Positions 1-9,231 are shown, counted from the first letter of the stretch. The stretch is DNA of 41,333 nt from a bacterium (GCA_023139775.1 JAGLMY010000159.1:1-41333), one strand, 5' to 3'. Made by a program: numbers and translations. Notes: generated by a model from the letters alone, not told the origin.

Positions 1-65
1 TTAAGTATGGTGTCACCGGAATTAGGGGAGCATCTTTCGCCCCAAAAGATAGATAAGGAGTTTTA
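1..65 (+). promoter_or_regulatory. Leader and ribosome binding site of the DEAD-box helicase gene
   Basis: The left edge of the window holds only the leader of the helicase gene. AAGGAG at 55-60 lies five bases before the ATG at 66 and supports that start. A short GGGG/CCCC complementarity (about 26-44) could form a small hairpin. No clear promoter is visible, and it may lie outside the window. Confidence 0.6.
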
Positions 66-1184
66 ATGAGCGTATCTTTTAAGGAACTTGGTTTATCTCA
101 ACGTCTGGTTGCAGCACTGGCTGTAGAACAGATTACTGTACCTACGCCGATACAGGCATTGGTTATTCCAGAGGCGATCAGGCATCTCGATTTAATGGTT
201 CAATCTCAAACAGGGACAGGAAAGACGCTGGCTTTTTTATTGCCGCTCTTTGAAAAATTGCAACCGATCAGAGAGATGCAAGCCTTGGTTCTTGTGCCTA
301 CTCACGAGCTGGCTGTGCAAATATTACGTCAAGTCGAACGGTTGTCTCAAAACTCAGACAACGAATTAACAGGTGCTGTCATCATAGGAAACGTTAATAT
401 TGAACGGCAATTATTAAAACTGCGTGATAAACCGCAAATTATAATTGGCACTGCCGGCAGAGTATTGCAATTGATTAGGAAGAAAAAAATATCAGCTCAT
501 ACGATTAAGACCATTATTGTTGACGAAGCAGATAGGTTGTTTGATGCAAAAAATAGCAAGATTATTAATGACGTTATAAAAACAACGCCACGTGACCGGC
601 AGATGATACTTGTTTCAGCTACCATTTCATCTAGAACTATAGAAACGACCAAATCTATAATGAAGGAACCCCGGTTTTTAAAAGTAGATACCAGCAACAA
701 CATACCAAATACAATCGAGCATAGGTTTGCTACAACAACCTATAAGAATAAGATTGATAGGCTAAGAAAGCTTATCGTTCATACGAAAGCCGCTAAGTCG
801 TTGGTCTTTGTTAATACAGCTAATGAAATCAAAAAGATCGTCAGTGAATTAAAATACCATGGTGTCAAAGTCGCCAGTCTCCATGGCGATGACAATAAAA
901 TGGACCGCAAAGCAACAATGGAAAAATATCGCACCGGAAAGTTAAGTGTTTTAATTGCCTCTGATATTGCCGCCAGGGGGCTCGATATAAAAGATGTTAC
1001 CCACGTTTTTAATGTTGATATGCCTGATACCGTAGATGGCTATCTGCATCGTGTGGGACGCACAGGCAGAAGTGGCAAAGCCGGTGTTGCCATTTCGATA
1101 GTAACCAGTCAGGAACGTGCAGTTCTTCAGAAGCATGAGAAAGCGCTTGGGTTGCTATTTGAAGAGATAAGGGATGATTGTTAG
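66..1184 (+). CDS. DEAD-box ATP-dependent RNA helicase
   Basis: This is a superfamily-2 RNA helicase that uses ATP to unwind or remodel RNA, with likely roles in ribosome assembly or cold-time translation. The full motif set is visible: Q-motif PTPIQ at residues 26-30, Walker A SQTGTGKT at 47-54, PTHELA at 78-83 (usually PTRELA), TAGR at 129-132, DEAD at 153-156, SAT at 184-186, SDIAARGLDI at 299-308 and HRVGRTGR at 328-335. At 372 residues it is a compact two-RecA core without the basic C-terminal tail of RhlE, CsdA or DbpA, so no symbol is assigned. The start is supported by AAGGAG five bases upstream. It stands alone, followed by about 480 bp without a protein gene. Confidence 0.95.
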   Translation: MSVSFKELGLSQRLVAALAVEQITVPTPIQALVIPEAIRHLDLMVQSQTGTGKTLAFLLPLFEKLQPIREMQALVLVPTHELAVQILRQVERLSQNSDNELTGAVIIGNVNIERQLLKLRDKPQIIIGTAGRVLQLIRKKKISAHTIKTIIVDEADRLFDAKNSKIINDVIKTTPRDRQMILVSATISSRTIETTKSIMKEPRFLKVDTSNNIPNTIEHRFATTTYKNKIDRLRKLIVHTKAAKSLVFVNTANEIKKIVSELKYHGVKVASLHGDDNKMDRKATMEKYRTGKLSVLIASDIAARGLDIKDVTHVFNVDMPDTVDGYLHRVGRTGRSGKAGVAISIVTSQERAVLQKHEKALGLLFEEIRDDC

Positions 1185-1435
1185 AGAGTGGTACTTGGTA
1201 CCGTGGGGGTCAAACTGAAAAACCAATGAGTGATGAGGGACGGTGTCAACTTTGTAAACTTAGTGGATTATTTCGGATGTAATTTCGAATATGAAAGAGG
1301 GAATCGGATTTACGGATGATGTGATCGTAATATGATTTTTGCCATTTGAAATCATTAAAATCAATATTGTGAATCAATTTTGATGTTGTGGTTTTAAATA
1401 CCCCTATGATACCGGGCAATGGTTTGATTTTGTTA

Positions 1436-1465
1436 TGTAGGGAACGGTCGCGACCGTTCCCTACA
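1436..1465. repeat. Perfect 30-bp palindrome, copy 1 of 3
   Basis: TGTAGGGAACGGTCG is followed directly by its exact reverse complement. Identical 30-bp copies lie at 25528-25557 and 27838-27867, inside the hydrogenase operon. This is a REP-like dispersed element with no loop bases. Confidence 0.95.
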
Positions 1466-1518
1466 ATTGCAATTATACCGTGGAATCGGGAAATCCATGC
1501 AGGAGAAATGAAAAAAAT

Positions 1519-1551
1519 AAAAGCCTGCTTCCGAATGGGAAGCAGGCTTTT
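1519..1551. terminator. Rho-independent terminator, bidirectional
   Basis: GCCTGCTTCC at 1523-1532 pairs with GGAAGCAGGC at 1538-1547 around a five-base loop. An A-run lies on the left and a T-run on the right. On the minus strand it sits about 115 bp past the tRNA 3' end, so it can end the tRNA transcript. It could also stop transcription coming from the helicase side. Confidence 0.8.
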
Positions 1552-1664
1552 ATGTAAACTTCACAAAGGCCGAAAATCGAGAGTGGAGAATCGACCGCAA
1601 ATAGAAGTTGCGATTTTCGATTCTCGATTAACGATTGCTCTGCAATTTTGCTTCGTAAAATTGT

Positions 1665-1739
1665 TGGCTCCCCGGATTGGACTCGAACCAACAACCTAGC
1701 GGTTGACAACCGTATGCTACACCAGTGAACTGCCGCCGA
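1665..1739 (-). tRNA. tRNA-Asp (GTC), degenerate stems
   Basis: On the minus strand this 75-base segment ends in an encoded CCA. It has a good T arm (GTTGG, loop TTCGAGT, CCAAT) and an anticodon loop TTGTCAA with anticodon GTC. The acceptor stem has two G-G mismatches (positions 3:70 and 4:69). The anticodon stem keeps only three G-C pairs, and the D stem also contains a mismatch. It may be a divergent functional tRNA-Asp or a decaying copy. The hairpin at 1519-1551 would terminate it. Confidence 0.6.
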
Positions 1740-1862
1740 TGACCGTCCCCGTCCGTTTGAGCGGATGGGAAAATGTCAGAAAAAAATTACGGTAAAAATA
1801 GTAATCATGTTATAAAATAAAAAGTTATATTTCGAGCAAGAAATAAGGGGAAGGAATAAATA

Positions 1863-2792
1863 ATGCGTATTCTTGTTGCCGGCGGAGCCGGATTCATTGG
1901 CTCGCACTTGTGCGAGCGTTTACTTGAAATGAGGCACACAGTCATTTGTGTGGATAATCTCAAAACCGGACGATTGGCCAACCTTAGTGAGGCTAAAAAA
2001 TCCAGGCAATTCAAATTTATAAAACAGGATATACGGCAGCCGCTCAAAGTGGCGGTAGATTATATTTTCAATTTTGCTTCTTATGCTTCACCTCCTTATT
2101 ATAAAACCTGGTCAATTGATACTATGCTGACCAATTCGCTGGGCAGTCATCAGTTGCTGGAATTGGCCCGGCGCCAAAAAGCCAAATATTTATTTGCCAG
2201 TACCTCGGAAGTGTACGGCGATCCGTTGCGGCATCCGCAAAAAGAGACGGATTGGGGCAATGTCAATCCCAATGGTGAACGTGCCTGCTATGATGAGTCT
2301 AAGCGCTTTGGGGAAGCCCTGACCATGGAGTATGTGCGCAAATTCCGCTTGAATGCCCGGATTATCCGGATATTCAATACCTATGGTCCGCGCTTGCAAA
2401 AAGACGATGGCCGGGTTATTTCCAATTTTATCAATCAAGCGCTGCGCGGTGAAAAATTAACAGTCTATGGTTCCGGTTGTCAGACCCGGAGCTTCTGTTA
2501 TGTGGATGATTTGGTGGAGGGGATTGTCCGTGCCGCTTTTTTGCCCAAGACACGCGGTGAGGTCTTTAATCTGGGGAATCCCAATGAGTTTACTATTCTG
2601 GAAGCGGCGGATATGATTAAGGAATTGATGGGCAAAGTATTGAAAACTGTTTATAAACCATTGCCCGCGGATGATCCGGTTCGGCGCAAGCCGGATATTT
2701 CCAAGGCGTATAAAATATTACGCTGGTCACCGCGGGTTCCCTTGCGTGAAGGTTTGCTTAGGACTATTGAGTGGTATCAGAAGAAAAAATAG
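1863..2792 (+). CDS. NAD-dependent epimerase/dehydratase, UDP-glucuronate decarboxylase type
   Basis: This is an extended short-chain dehydrogenase acting on a nucleotide sugar. The NAD-binding GGAGFIG lies at residues 7-13, the STSE segment at 113-116 and the catalytic YxxxK as Y143/K147. The YDESKR context and the HP..E.DWGNVNP loop are those of UDP-glucuronate decarboxylase (UDP-xylose synthase), which converts UDP-glucuronate to UDP-xylose. The 309 residues match soluble bacterial forms. AAGGAA lies just upstream of the ATG. It opens a five-gene run with glycosyltransferases, which fits sugar-donor supply for a surface glycan. Other UDP-sugar epimerases cannot be excluded. Confidence 0.88.
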   Translation: MRILVAGGAGFIGSHLCERLLEMRHTVICVDNLKTGRLANLSEAKKSRQFKFIKQDIRQPLKVAVDYIFNFASYASPPYYKTWSIDTMLTNSLGSHQLLELARRQKAKYLFASTSEVYGDPLRHPQKETDWGNVNPNGERACYDESKRFGEALTMEYVRKFRLNARIIRIFNTYGPRLQKDDGRVISNFINQALRGEKLTVYGSGCQTRSFCYVDDLVEGIVRAAFLPKTRGEVFNLGNPNEFTILEAADMIKELMGKVLKTVYKPLPADDPVRRKPDISKAYKILRWSPRVPLREGLLRTIEWYQKKK

Positions 2793-2812
2793 CTGCTGAG
2801 AGGTTTGCTTAC

Positions 2813-3931
2813 GTGCAATTTAAAACGGATTGTCAATTTTGGCAAGGGGATAAACCCTGTGCTCAGAATCGTTTCTGTGACGATTGCGAGGCCTATGCAA
2901 AACTCGGACCCAGGATATTATTAATAAAATTGGGCGCGCGCGGAGATGTGTTACGTACCACACCGCTCTTGGCCGGATTAAAGAAAAAGTATGCCAAGGC
3001 GCACATTACCTGGCTTACAGCGCCCGAATCCGTGGAACTCCTGCAGGATATTTCCGGGCTCGATCGTTTGCTGGCCTGGGAATTAAAAAGCCTGGTGGAA
3101 ATTCAAGCCCGGACCTTTGATATAGTGATCTGTTTGGACAAAGATCCGCATGCTATTGGGTTGGCCAATCTGGTTCAGGCTGAACAAAAATTGGGCTGGA
3201 ACCTGGCAGCGGATGGTGTGGGGACGCCGCATATTTTTAATCCTGAAGCTGCCTACTCCCTGGCATTGGGTGTAAGTGATGATTTGAAGTTTAAAAAGAA
3301 TCAAAAAACTTATATGCAGATAATATTTGAGGCCGTGGGTTTGGAATATGCGCAAGAACCTTATCAATTGGAACTCGGCGGGCAGGATCTGGCGTGTTTT
3401 AAAAAATTTATCCAGGAGCAGAACCAGGCTGCTCAGCGTCCAATCCTGGGTTTGGTCACCGGATGTGGCCCGGCCTTTCAGCGCAAACGTTGGACTGAAT
3501 CCGGTTTTGCTGAGATAGCCAAACGTGCGAAAAAGGAGCTGCAAGCCGAAGTCGTATTATTGGGAGGCCCGGATGAGATCGCTGTCAATGAAAGCATCTG
3601 TTCCCTGGCCGGTGAAAGGCTATTGGATACGAGCGGAGAGCATACCTTACGGGAATTTGCCGGTTTTATTCAGGCTTGCCGGGTCGTGATTACCGGTGAT
3701 ACCCTGGCCTTGCATATGGCCTTGGCACTTAAACGTCCGACCATTGCTCTTTTTGGACCAACCTGCGCCCAAGAGATTGAGATGTTTGGTTTGGGCGAAA
3801 AGGTGGTGGCAGAGTTGTCCTGTGTCCCTTGCTATCGCCAAACCTGTGACAAATCGCCTACCTGCATGGAGAGCATTTCACCAGATACGGTCTGGTCCGT
3901 TTTGCAACAGCTCTGGAGAGCCCCGGCATGA
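2813..3931 (+). CDS. Glycosyltransferase family 9 (heptosyltransferase-like)
   Basis: This is a GT-B enzyme of the ADP-heptose:LPS heptosyltransferase family, expected to add sugars to a lipid-linked or surface glycan at the cytoplasmic face of the membrane. The first Rossmann domain opens with ILLIKLGARGDVLRTTPLL, and the C-terminal donor domain carries GDTLALHMALALKRPTIALF. A cysteine-rich N-terminal segment (C..FWQGDKPC..N.FC.DC) and a C-terminal PCYRQTCDKSPTC segment suggest a bound metal. An upstream GTG at 2771 would overlap the epimerase gene. The GTG at 2813 is preferred because GAGAGG lies about ten bases ahead of it. The end overlaps the next gene by four bases. Confidence 0.85.
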   Translation: MQFKTDCQFWQGDKPCAQNRFCDDCEAYAKLGPRILLIKLGARGDVLRTTPLLAGLKKKYAKAHITWLTAPESVELLQDISGLDRLLAWELKSLVEIQARTFDIVICLDKDPHAIGLANLVQAEQKLGWNLAADGVGTPHIFNPEAAYSLALGVSDDLKFKKNQKTYMQIIFEAVGLEYAQEPYQLELGGQDLACFKKFIQEQNQAAQRPILGLVTGCGPAFQRKRWTESGFAEIAKRAKKELQAEVVLLGGPDEIAVNESICSLAGERLLDTSGEHTLREFAGFIQACRVVITGDTLALHMALALKRPTIALFGPTCAQEIEMFGLGEKVVAELSCVPCYRQTCDKSPTCMESISPDTVWSVLQQLWRAPA

Positions 3932-4761
3932 TTAAAAAAGTCAAAACTGCAACCAGGAAAAAAGCTGTACTCAAGCGCGCGACTGTTGAAAAAAAGCAGC
4001 CTAAGATATTTGTGATGATTCCTACTTACAATGAAAAGGAGAATATTCAATCCCTGATTGAAGCCATTGAAGGACTGCATATCAATAACTTGCATATTGT
4101 GGTTGTGGACGATGCTTCGCCGGACGGGACAGGCCGCAGGCTGGACCAATTGGCTAAAAAGCGCTCGTTTTTACACGTGGTACACCGTTTGCATGAACGG
4201 GGCAGAGGCACAGCGGGGATTAAAGGTTTTAAATATGCCTTGGAACAAAAAGCGGATATGATTATTGAGATGGATGCGGATTTTTCCCATCATCCGCGTT
4301 ATATCCCGGAATTGCTGCGCACAGCCCGGCACTGCGATGTGGTGGTGGGGTCGCGATTTATTCCGGGCGGCAAAGATTTGGATCGCGGCTGGATTCGGCA
4401 TAGTATAACCAAGCTGGCGAATTTTTATATCCGTCGTGTATTGAAAATTGCGAATGTATGTGATTGCACCTCCGGGTATCGCTTGTTTCGCCGCCCGGTG
4501 CTGGAAACCATTAAGATGGATAATACGATTTCTTTGGGTCCTTCCATTGTGCAAGAGTTGTTGTACAAAGCCACGCTGCGGGGCTTCCGGATTAAAGAGA
4601 TTCCCATTGTGTTTGTGGATCGCAAAGAAGGAAAATCCACCTTTGATTGGCGTATTATGATCCAGAGTTTTTTAATGACCCTGATCTTGAAATTTCTATT
4701 CTCCAGTCTGCGCCGGGTTGAGATACATGAAAACAAATCAAAACCAGTCCGCAAACAGTAG
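3928..4761 (+). CDS. Glycosyltransferase family 2, polyprenyl-phosphate mannose synthase-like
   Basis: This GT-A enzyme resembles dolichol/polyprenol-phosphate mannosyltransferases, which move a sugar from a nucleotide donor to a polyprenyl phosphate. IPTYNEKENI, the DDASPDG nucleotide-binding motif (residues 61-67) and the metal-binding DAD (116-118) are present, followed by VGSRFIPGG and the CTSGYRLFRR segment typical of the Dpm1 group. There is no C-terminal membrane domain, so it is a soluble type with a lysine- and arginine-rich extension at residues 1-25. The start ATG overlaps the stop of the GT9 gene (ATGA), and the end overlaps the methyltransferase gene, which indicates translational coupling. 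Confidence 0.88.
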   Translation: MIKKVKTATRKKAVLKRATVEKKQPKIFVMIPTYNEKENIQSLIEAIEGLHINNLHIVVVDDASPDGTGRRLDQLAKKRSFLHVVHRLHERGRGTAGIKGFKYALEQKADMIIEMDADFSHHPRYIPELLRTARHCDVVVGSRFIPGGKDLDRGWIRHSITKLANFYIRRVLKIANVCDCTSGYRLFRRPVLETIKMDNTISLGPSIVQELLYKATLRGFRIKEIPIVFVDRKEGKSTFDWRIMIQSFLMTLILKFLFSSLRRVEIHENKSKPVRKQ

Positions 4762-5572
4762 TCCCAATCCTTATCCGCCGGGATTTGTCTATGGTCGTGG
4801 TGTGGCCAATCCGCGTTCCTGGTCTTTGTCCGGTTTGAAAATTAAACGTGCCCTGCGTGCTTTGCGTGCTGTGCAGGGTGAAGTATTGGAACTGGGCTGT
4901 GGCGGCGGTCAGTATCTGCGTGCTTTGCGCCGGGCCAGACCAAAACAGGCATTGGCTGCTGTGGATCTGGATCCGCAAGCCTTACGCTGCGTTGAGGATA
5001 TTGCTGAGGTCCAGGGCACGGTGGCTGATGTACAAGCATTGCCCTTTAAGGATCAACGATTCGCGGCCGTCATGGGGTTTGATATTCTGGAGCACGTAAA
5101 TGATCCAAAGCGTGTTTTGACGGAAAGTGCCCGGGTACTCGTTCCCGGCGGAATTTTACATATGTATGTTCCGTGCGAAGGGAATTCTAATACCATTTAT
5201 GTAAAAAAAGGACATGTGGTTAAAGCAAAATTCGGCGGGCATCAGCAACAGTATACCACGCAACAGTTGATTGACTTGCTGAAAGACTCAGGATTTGAAA
5301 TACTGCGGCAGCGGCACGCGGATTATTTTATTACCCAGCAATTTGACTATATGTTTTTTAACCGGGTAGCCAGAAGCAATAATCCTCAGGCGCTTTGGGC
5401 AGCCCAGGCTTTGCAAACCAACGGAGGTTTAAAAGGGTGGTGTTTACGGCAGGCGCGGCGGGTATTATCCGTGATTACCTGGCTGGAAGGCAGTATTCGG
5501 CACAGCGCGCGCGGAGCCATGGGTGTGCATGTGACAGCGAGAAAAAGGCAGAATACTGATTGGAAATACTGA
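4727..5572 (+). CDS. Class I SAM-dependent methyltransferase
   Basis: This Rossmann-fold methyltransferase has motif I LELGCGGG at residues 54-61, an acidic VDLD after strand 2, and the DILEHVNDP segment common in Methyltransf_11/23 proteins of glycan clusters. The substrate is unknown. The position between a glycosyltransferase and a radical SAM gene suggests a sugar or lipid-linked intermediate. The reading frame could start at TTG 4718, but the ATG at 4727 gives a normal start. The gene begins inside the end of the GT2 gene and is followed by the radical SAM gene after 16 bp. Confidence 0.85.
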   Translation: MKTNQNQSANSSPNPYPPGFVYGRGVANPRSWSLSGLKIKRALRALRAVQGEVLELGCGGGQYLRALRRARPKQALAAVDLDPQALRCVEDIAEVQGTVADVQALPFKDQRFAAVMGFDILEHVNDPKRVLTESARVLVPGGILHMYVPCEGNSNTIYVKKGHVVKAKFGGHQQQYTTQQLIDLLKDSGFEILRQRHADYFITQQFDYMFFNRVARSNNPQALWAAQALQTNGGLKGWCLRQARRVLSVITWLEGSIRHSARGAMGVHVTARKRQNTDWKY

Positions 5573-5588
5573 ACTTAAGGAGTCATTT

Positions 5589-6989
5589 GTGAGCCGGGTC
5601 TTATTGCTTAATCCTCCGGGATCTAAAAATTATATCCGGGATTATTTCTGTTCGAAATTATCCAAAGCGAATTACATCTCTCCGCCGATTGTTTTGTTGA
5701 TGCTCTCTGGAATTCTATCCGGCCGGCACGAAGTGATGGTGCAGGATGGCATTGTTGAAGGGCTGTCGGTCAGTGAGAGTCTGATCAAAATACAAGCCAT
5801 GGCTCCGGAGGTTATTATTACACTCGTAGGGGCCGCTTCCTGGGAAGAAGATAAAGTATTTTTACGTCAGCTTAAAGAGCAAACCCCGGCGTATATTATT
5901 GCGGTCGGCGATCTGCTCCTGGAAGACACGGAAAAACGTTTGCAGGAAGTGCCGGAAATTGAGGCGGCTTTATTAAACTTTGTGACCGAAGATGTATTGA
6001 CTTTGATTGAACAGCGTGAGCAGCAGCCCATTCCCAATACGGTTTATCGTTCCACCCAATCCGGATCATTCATCACCGGCGGATTACACCGGCAGCGCGG
6101 CGATTATCGCATTCCGACTCCGAGGCATGAGCTTTTTCCGCTTCCTCGCTACCGTTTTCCATTTATGCTGGCACATCCCATGACAGCCATGCTTACGGAT
6201 TACGGTTGTCCGTTTGGCTGCACTTTTTGTGTGATTCCGAATCTGGGATTTGGTCTGCGGCCAATTGAGGATATTATTAAAGAAATGCAGTTGCTGCAGA
6301 AAAACAGGGTGCGGGAAATATTCTTTCTCGACCAAACCTTTGGCGTGCGGCGCGATCGTACCTTGCAGCTATGCGAAGCTATGGAATCAAATAAGTTTAA
6401 ATTCCAGTGGTCGTGTTTTTCCCGGGCAGATGTTTTAAATCACGAGATGCTGGATGCCATGGCCCGGGTCGGCTGCCATACCATTATTTTCGGAGTGGAA
6501 AGCGGCAGTGATGCGACCTTGGAACAATACCATAAGAAAATGAATTTAGACCTGATCCGCGAGACCTTGAGCAATTGTCGCAAAGCCGGAATCCGGGTGG
6601 CGGCAACTTTTATGCTTGGTCTGCCCGGAGAGACGGAAGCACAAGCACGTAAGACCATACAACTGGCCCTTGAGCTGCCATTGGATTACGCGGCTTTTAA
6701 TGTGGCTGTTCCCCGGGCAGCAACACAATTGCGAAAGGAATCCATTGCCCAAGGATTGATTGATGAACACATAAGTACCATGGATCAATCCGGCATTGAC
6801 GGTGCTATATCCACCCAGGAGCTTTCAGCTCAACAGATCCTGGTCTTGCGCAAAGAAGCCCTGATCCGTTTTTATCTGCGGCCTGGATATCTGCTGCGCA
6901 GGCTTTTCACCCTCCGCTCCTGGACGGATTTTGTCAGCCAGATAGCAGACGGCTGGGGTGTGGTAATGGATGCCTTAAAACGAACGTAG
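5589..6989 (+). CDS. B12-binding-domain radical SAM protein
   Basis: This 466-residue protein has an N-terminal cobalamin-binding-like fold (residues 1-150) and a radical SAM core with C207, C211 and C214 (CPFGCTFC). It looks like the B12-radical SAM proteins that methylate or rearrange carbon skeletons of lipids and glycans. The DxHxxG base-off signature is not intact (QDGIVEG around residue 53), so cobalamin may bind without a histidine ligand or not at all. The GTG start has AAGGAG seven bases upstream. The TAG stop is supplied by a GTAGGGGC repeat that begins one base before it. Last gene of the glycan operon; substrate unknown. Confidence 0.85.
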   Translation: MSRVLLLNPPGSKNYIRDYFCSKLSKANYISPPIVLLMLSGILSGRHEVMVQDGIVEGLSVSESLIKIQAMAPEVIITLVGAASWEEDKVFLRQLKEQTPAYIIAVGDLLLEDTEKRLQEVPEIEAALLNFVTEDVLTLIEQREQQPIPNTVYRSTQSGSFITGGLHRQRGDYRIPTPRHELFPLPRYRFPFMLAHPMTAMLTDYGCPFGCTFCVIPNLGFGLRPIEDIIKEMQLLQKNRVREIFFLDQTFGVRRDRTLQLCEAMESNKFKFQWSCFSRADVLNHEMLDAMARVGCHTIIFGVESGSDATLEQYHKKMNLDLIRETLSNCRKAGIRVAATFMLGLPGETEAQARKTIQLALELPLDYAAFNVAVPRAATQLRKESIAQGLIDEHISTMDQSGIDGAISTQELSAQQILVLRKEALIRFYLRPGYLLRRLFTLRSWTDFVSQIADGWGVVMDALKRT

Positions 6990-7012
6990 GGGCGAACCCC
7001 CGTGTTCGCCCG
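6986..7012. repeat. GTAGGGGC palindromic repeat at the end of the radical SAM gene
   Basis: GTAGGGGCGAAC and GTTCGCCC form an imperfect palindrome. Its TAG (6987-6989) is the stop codon of the radical SAM gene. Confidence 0.85.
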
Positions 7013-7407
7013 GAAGAATAAAATTTTAAAATGGACGTAAGGGCGAATCTTGCCGGTGCCCGTCTTTTGGGTATGTTCGCCCGGCGAATGAAATATTTAA
7101 ACCGGACATAGGGGCGACCGGCTGGTCGCCCAATGACTGCGATTTTAAAATAGAAATAAGCCGGGACAAATTGGGGTATAGGATGTCTCTTCCTATTCCC
7201 ATGGGCATTCGTATTTGAACTATCAGAATTCGGTTGAGTATGAGAGGATGCGTAGTGTATCTTAACGATGTGTCATTTTTTTTAAGGTAAGATCAGCACG
7301 ACCCCGATTATCCGGATTTGTTGAAATAAAGCTAAAGAGAATAACGTCTATTCTATATGGCGATAAACGGGAGGCAGAATAGAAGAGAAAAAGGAGTAAT
7401 TAAAATA
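6990..7407. other. Repeat-bearing spacer upstream of the Kelch gene
   Basis: This 418-bp spacer contains the remainder of the GTAGGGGC unit, the first copy of the 160-bp direct repeat (7041-7200) and about 200 bp of AT-rich leader. AAGGAG at 7391-7396 is the ribosome binding site for the ATG at 7408. No convincing promoter was picked out. Confidence 0.6.
7041..7200 (+). repeat. 160-bp direct repeat, left copy
   Basis: It aligns without gaps to 9247-9406 (offset 2206), with seven mismatches counted by eye (about 96% identity). It contains two GTAGGGGC-like palindromes and the unusual string TAAGCCGGGACA. Together the two copies bracket the Kelch gene. Confidence 0.95.
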
Positions 7408-9231
7408 ATGTTGAAAAGCACAGCTGTTATTTATACCGTAATAGTCTGTTTAGCTTTATTTTGCGGCAAACAGGCTTTGTCCGAAGAGAACCAAATGGAT
7501 GCAGCGATGGTGGGGTCGATAACCAGATGGGTACCAACCACACCTTTATTTTTATCCGTTTACGGTGGCAGTGTCTACGATATCTGGACCGGTCACTCCG
7601 CGGAACTCAGGGTTCCGCTGTCTGGTGATTCAACCGGGATTACTTCAGGTAATCCCTCGGTTTTTGTGATAGGCGGTGGACCGAATACTTATTCTGCCTA
7701 TGCTTTTGGTATCGCGGATATGGGGAATGCCCCATCCGCCTATTCAACAGTATACAATTCTGAAGTAGATAGCGATGGATCATTGAAAAATTGGGCTGCT
7801 CCGGATACCGGAGGATCGATTCCAGTGGCAGCCATCATGCATGACAGCACTATTGCCAATGGAGCTATCTATGTTGTGGGTGGAGCAAATTCCATGAACG
7901 CCTGGATTTGGGCAGATGGCGCTTCGCGCTCTACCTGTGCCGACGGTCAGCTGGATCATCAGGTCCCACCACTTCCTTGTGCAGTGGGTAAGACGATAGT
8001 ACTATATGAAGAGGTTGGTCAAGGCGGATTTTCCGGCGGAACCGGTACCTTTGACTATACTGCACCAATACCAATTTATGATCCGGCCTACGAATATGAT
8101 GTTTATGGAACAATGTTCGGCCTCTCTTCTGCCGGACCGGACCCTTCCGCAGCATATGTTGGAAATACAGCGCTGCCGATTTATCAGCCTCTGATTCGGC
8201 ATTCTGTGGTATCGCACAATGGAAATATTTATGTTATCGGTGGTATTTCCAGAGAAAATACCAACTGGGGTGGTGGTACTGCACCTGCTGACCAACCACT
8301 CGACAGTGCGCGTCATTTTGAGAACCGCGTATGGTTCTGTCGGCCCAATCCGGGTGGATCAATTAATTATAGTTCTTCAGCCGGAGGTTGGAAAATGACC
8401 GCTGCTTTACCCATGCCTTTGTACGACTTCGCCGCCTGTGTGGCGTATGGTCGTATCTATGTTTTTGGTGGCCGCAATGCAGCAGGCACTCCACAAAATA
8501 CAATATATTATACGGATATCCATAATGATGGCTCTTTAACCGGCTGGACCGCCTTGATTGCTCCTATGCCCGAAGCTCTGGCAGAACATCAAGTCGTGTT
8601 TATGAACGGTAAATTTTATTCCATTGGTGGCATGAATGAATTGAAACTGAAAATATCCACAGTGTATTTTTGCTCTGTGGATTCCAATACCGGTCAGATA
8701 CCAGTATATCCGAATGCAGGATGCTGGGAAATGGACAACAACTTACTTAAGTATCCAGTAGCTGGTCATAAGGTTGTAGCATACAATGGATTGATGTATA
8801 GCCTGGGAGGTAGATATAATGCTTCTGATTCGCCACATTCAAGTGCGTATATGAGCAGATCTCCCTATCCTGACACACCGACCTATATTCCTACACCCAC
8901 CATCACATCTACACCCACCATCACATCTACACCCACCATCACATCTACACCCAGAGTGATTTTGCTCGGCAAGCAAACTATGGTGTATCCAAATCCGGGA
9001 AAAGGGCGCATTGTATTTGCGTGGGAAAAAGTAGGGGCAGAGCTAGTGGAAATAAGTATTTATAGTATTGCAGGAGAAAGAATCGCAAAGCTTCAACAAG
9101 CCCAACCAGGACAAAGCATGGACTGGAACGCAGCGGGGATTGCACCTGGAATATATATGTATCGAGTGTGCTTGAAAGTCAATGGTATAACAGAAAAACT
9201 CCCAATTAAGAAGATGGCAATAGTACGGTGA
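7408..9231 (+). CDS. Secreted Kelch-repeat protein with FlgD-like C-terminal domain
   Basis: The product is 607 residues from the ATG at 7408, which has AAGGAG upstream; the reading frame is open from 7357 but without a better start. A signal peptide (hydrophobic VIYTVIVCLALFCG) precedes Kelch-type beta-propeller blades with recurring IYVVGGA, IYVIGGI, IYVFGGR, FYSIGGM and MYSLGGR strands and W residues. A Pro/Thr linker encoded by an 18-bp tandem repeat leads to a C-terminal Ig-like FlgD domain (VYPNPGKG ... GIAPGIYMYRV), often used for surface sorting. The likely role is extracellular binding or adhesion. The gene sits alone between the two copies of a 160-bp direct repeat. Confidence 0.82.
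   Translation: MLKSTAVIYTVIVCLALFCGKQALSEENQMDAAMVGSITRWVPTTPLFLSVYGGSVYDIWTGHSAELRVPLSGDSTGITSGNPSVFVIGGGPNTYSAYAFGIADMGNAPSAYSTVYNSEVDSDGSLKNWAAPDTGGSIPVAAIMHDSTIANGAIYVVGGANSMNAWIWADGASRSTCADGQLDHQVPPLPCAVGKTIVLYEEVGQGGFSGGTGTFDYTAPIPIYDPAYEYDVYGTMFGLSSAGPDPSAAYVGNTALPIYQPLIRHSVVSHNGNIYVIGGISRENTNWGGGTAPADQPLDSARHFENRVWFCRPNPGGSINYSSSAGGWKMTAALPMPLYDFAACVAYGRIYVFGGRNAAGTPQNTIYYTDIHNDGSLTGWTALIAPMPEALAEHQVVFMNGKFYSIGGMNELKLKISTVYFCSVDSNTGQIPVYPNAGCWEMDNNLLKYPVAGHKVVAYNGLMYSLGGRYNASDSPHSSAYMSRSPYPDTPTYIPTPTITSTPTITSTPTITSTPRVILLGKQTMVYPNPGKGRIVFAWEKVGAELVEISIYSIAGERIAKLQQAQPGQSMDWNAAGIAPGIYMYRVCLKVNGITEKLPIKKMAIVR
8891..8952 (+). repeat. 18-bp tandem repeat coding the Pro/Thr linker
   Basis: The unit CTACACCCACCATCACAT occurs three times exactly, followed by a partial fourth. 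It encodes the repeating TPTITS linker of the Kelch protein. Copy number can change by slippage without breaking the frame. Confidence 0.95.

Larger units (their letters stand above)
1185..1664. other. Intergenic stretch with a palindromic repeat and a terminator
   Basis: This 480-bp gap between the helicase and the tRNA holds a perfect 30-bp palindrome (1436-1465), a terminator-type hairpin (1519-1551) and a loose inverted repeat built on TCGATTCTCGATT-like arms (about 1568-1630). Open frames across it carry no recognisable protein and read through the hairpins, so they are not called. Confidence 0.6.
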
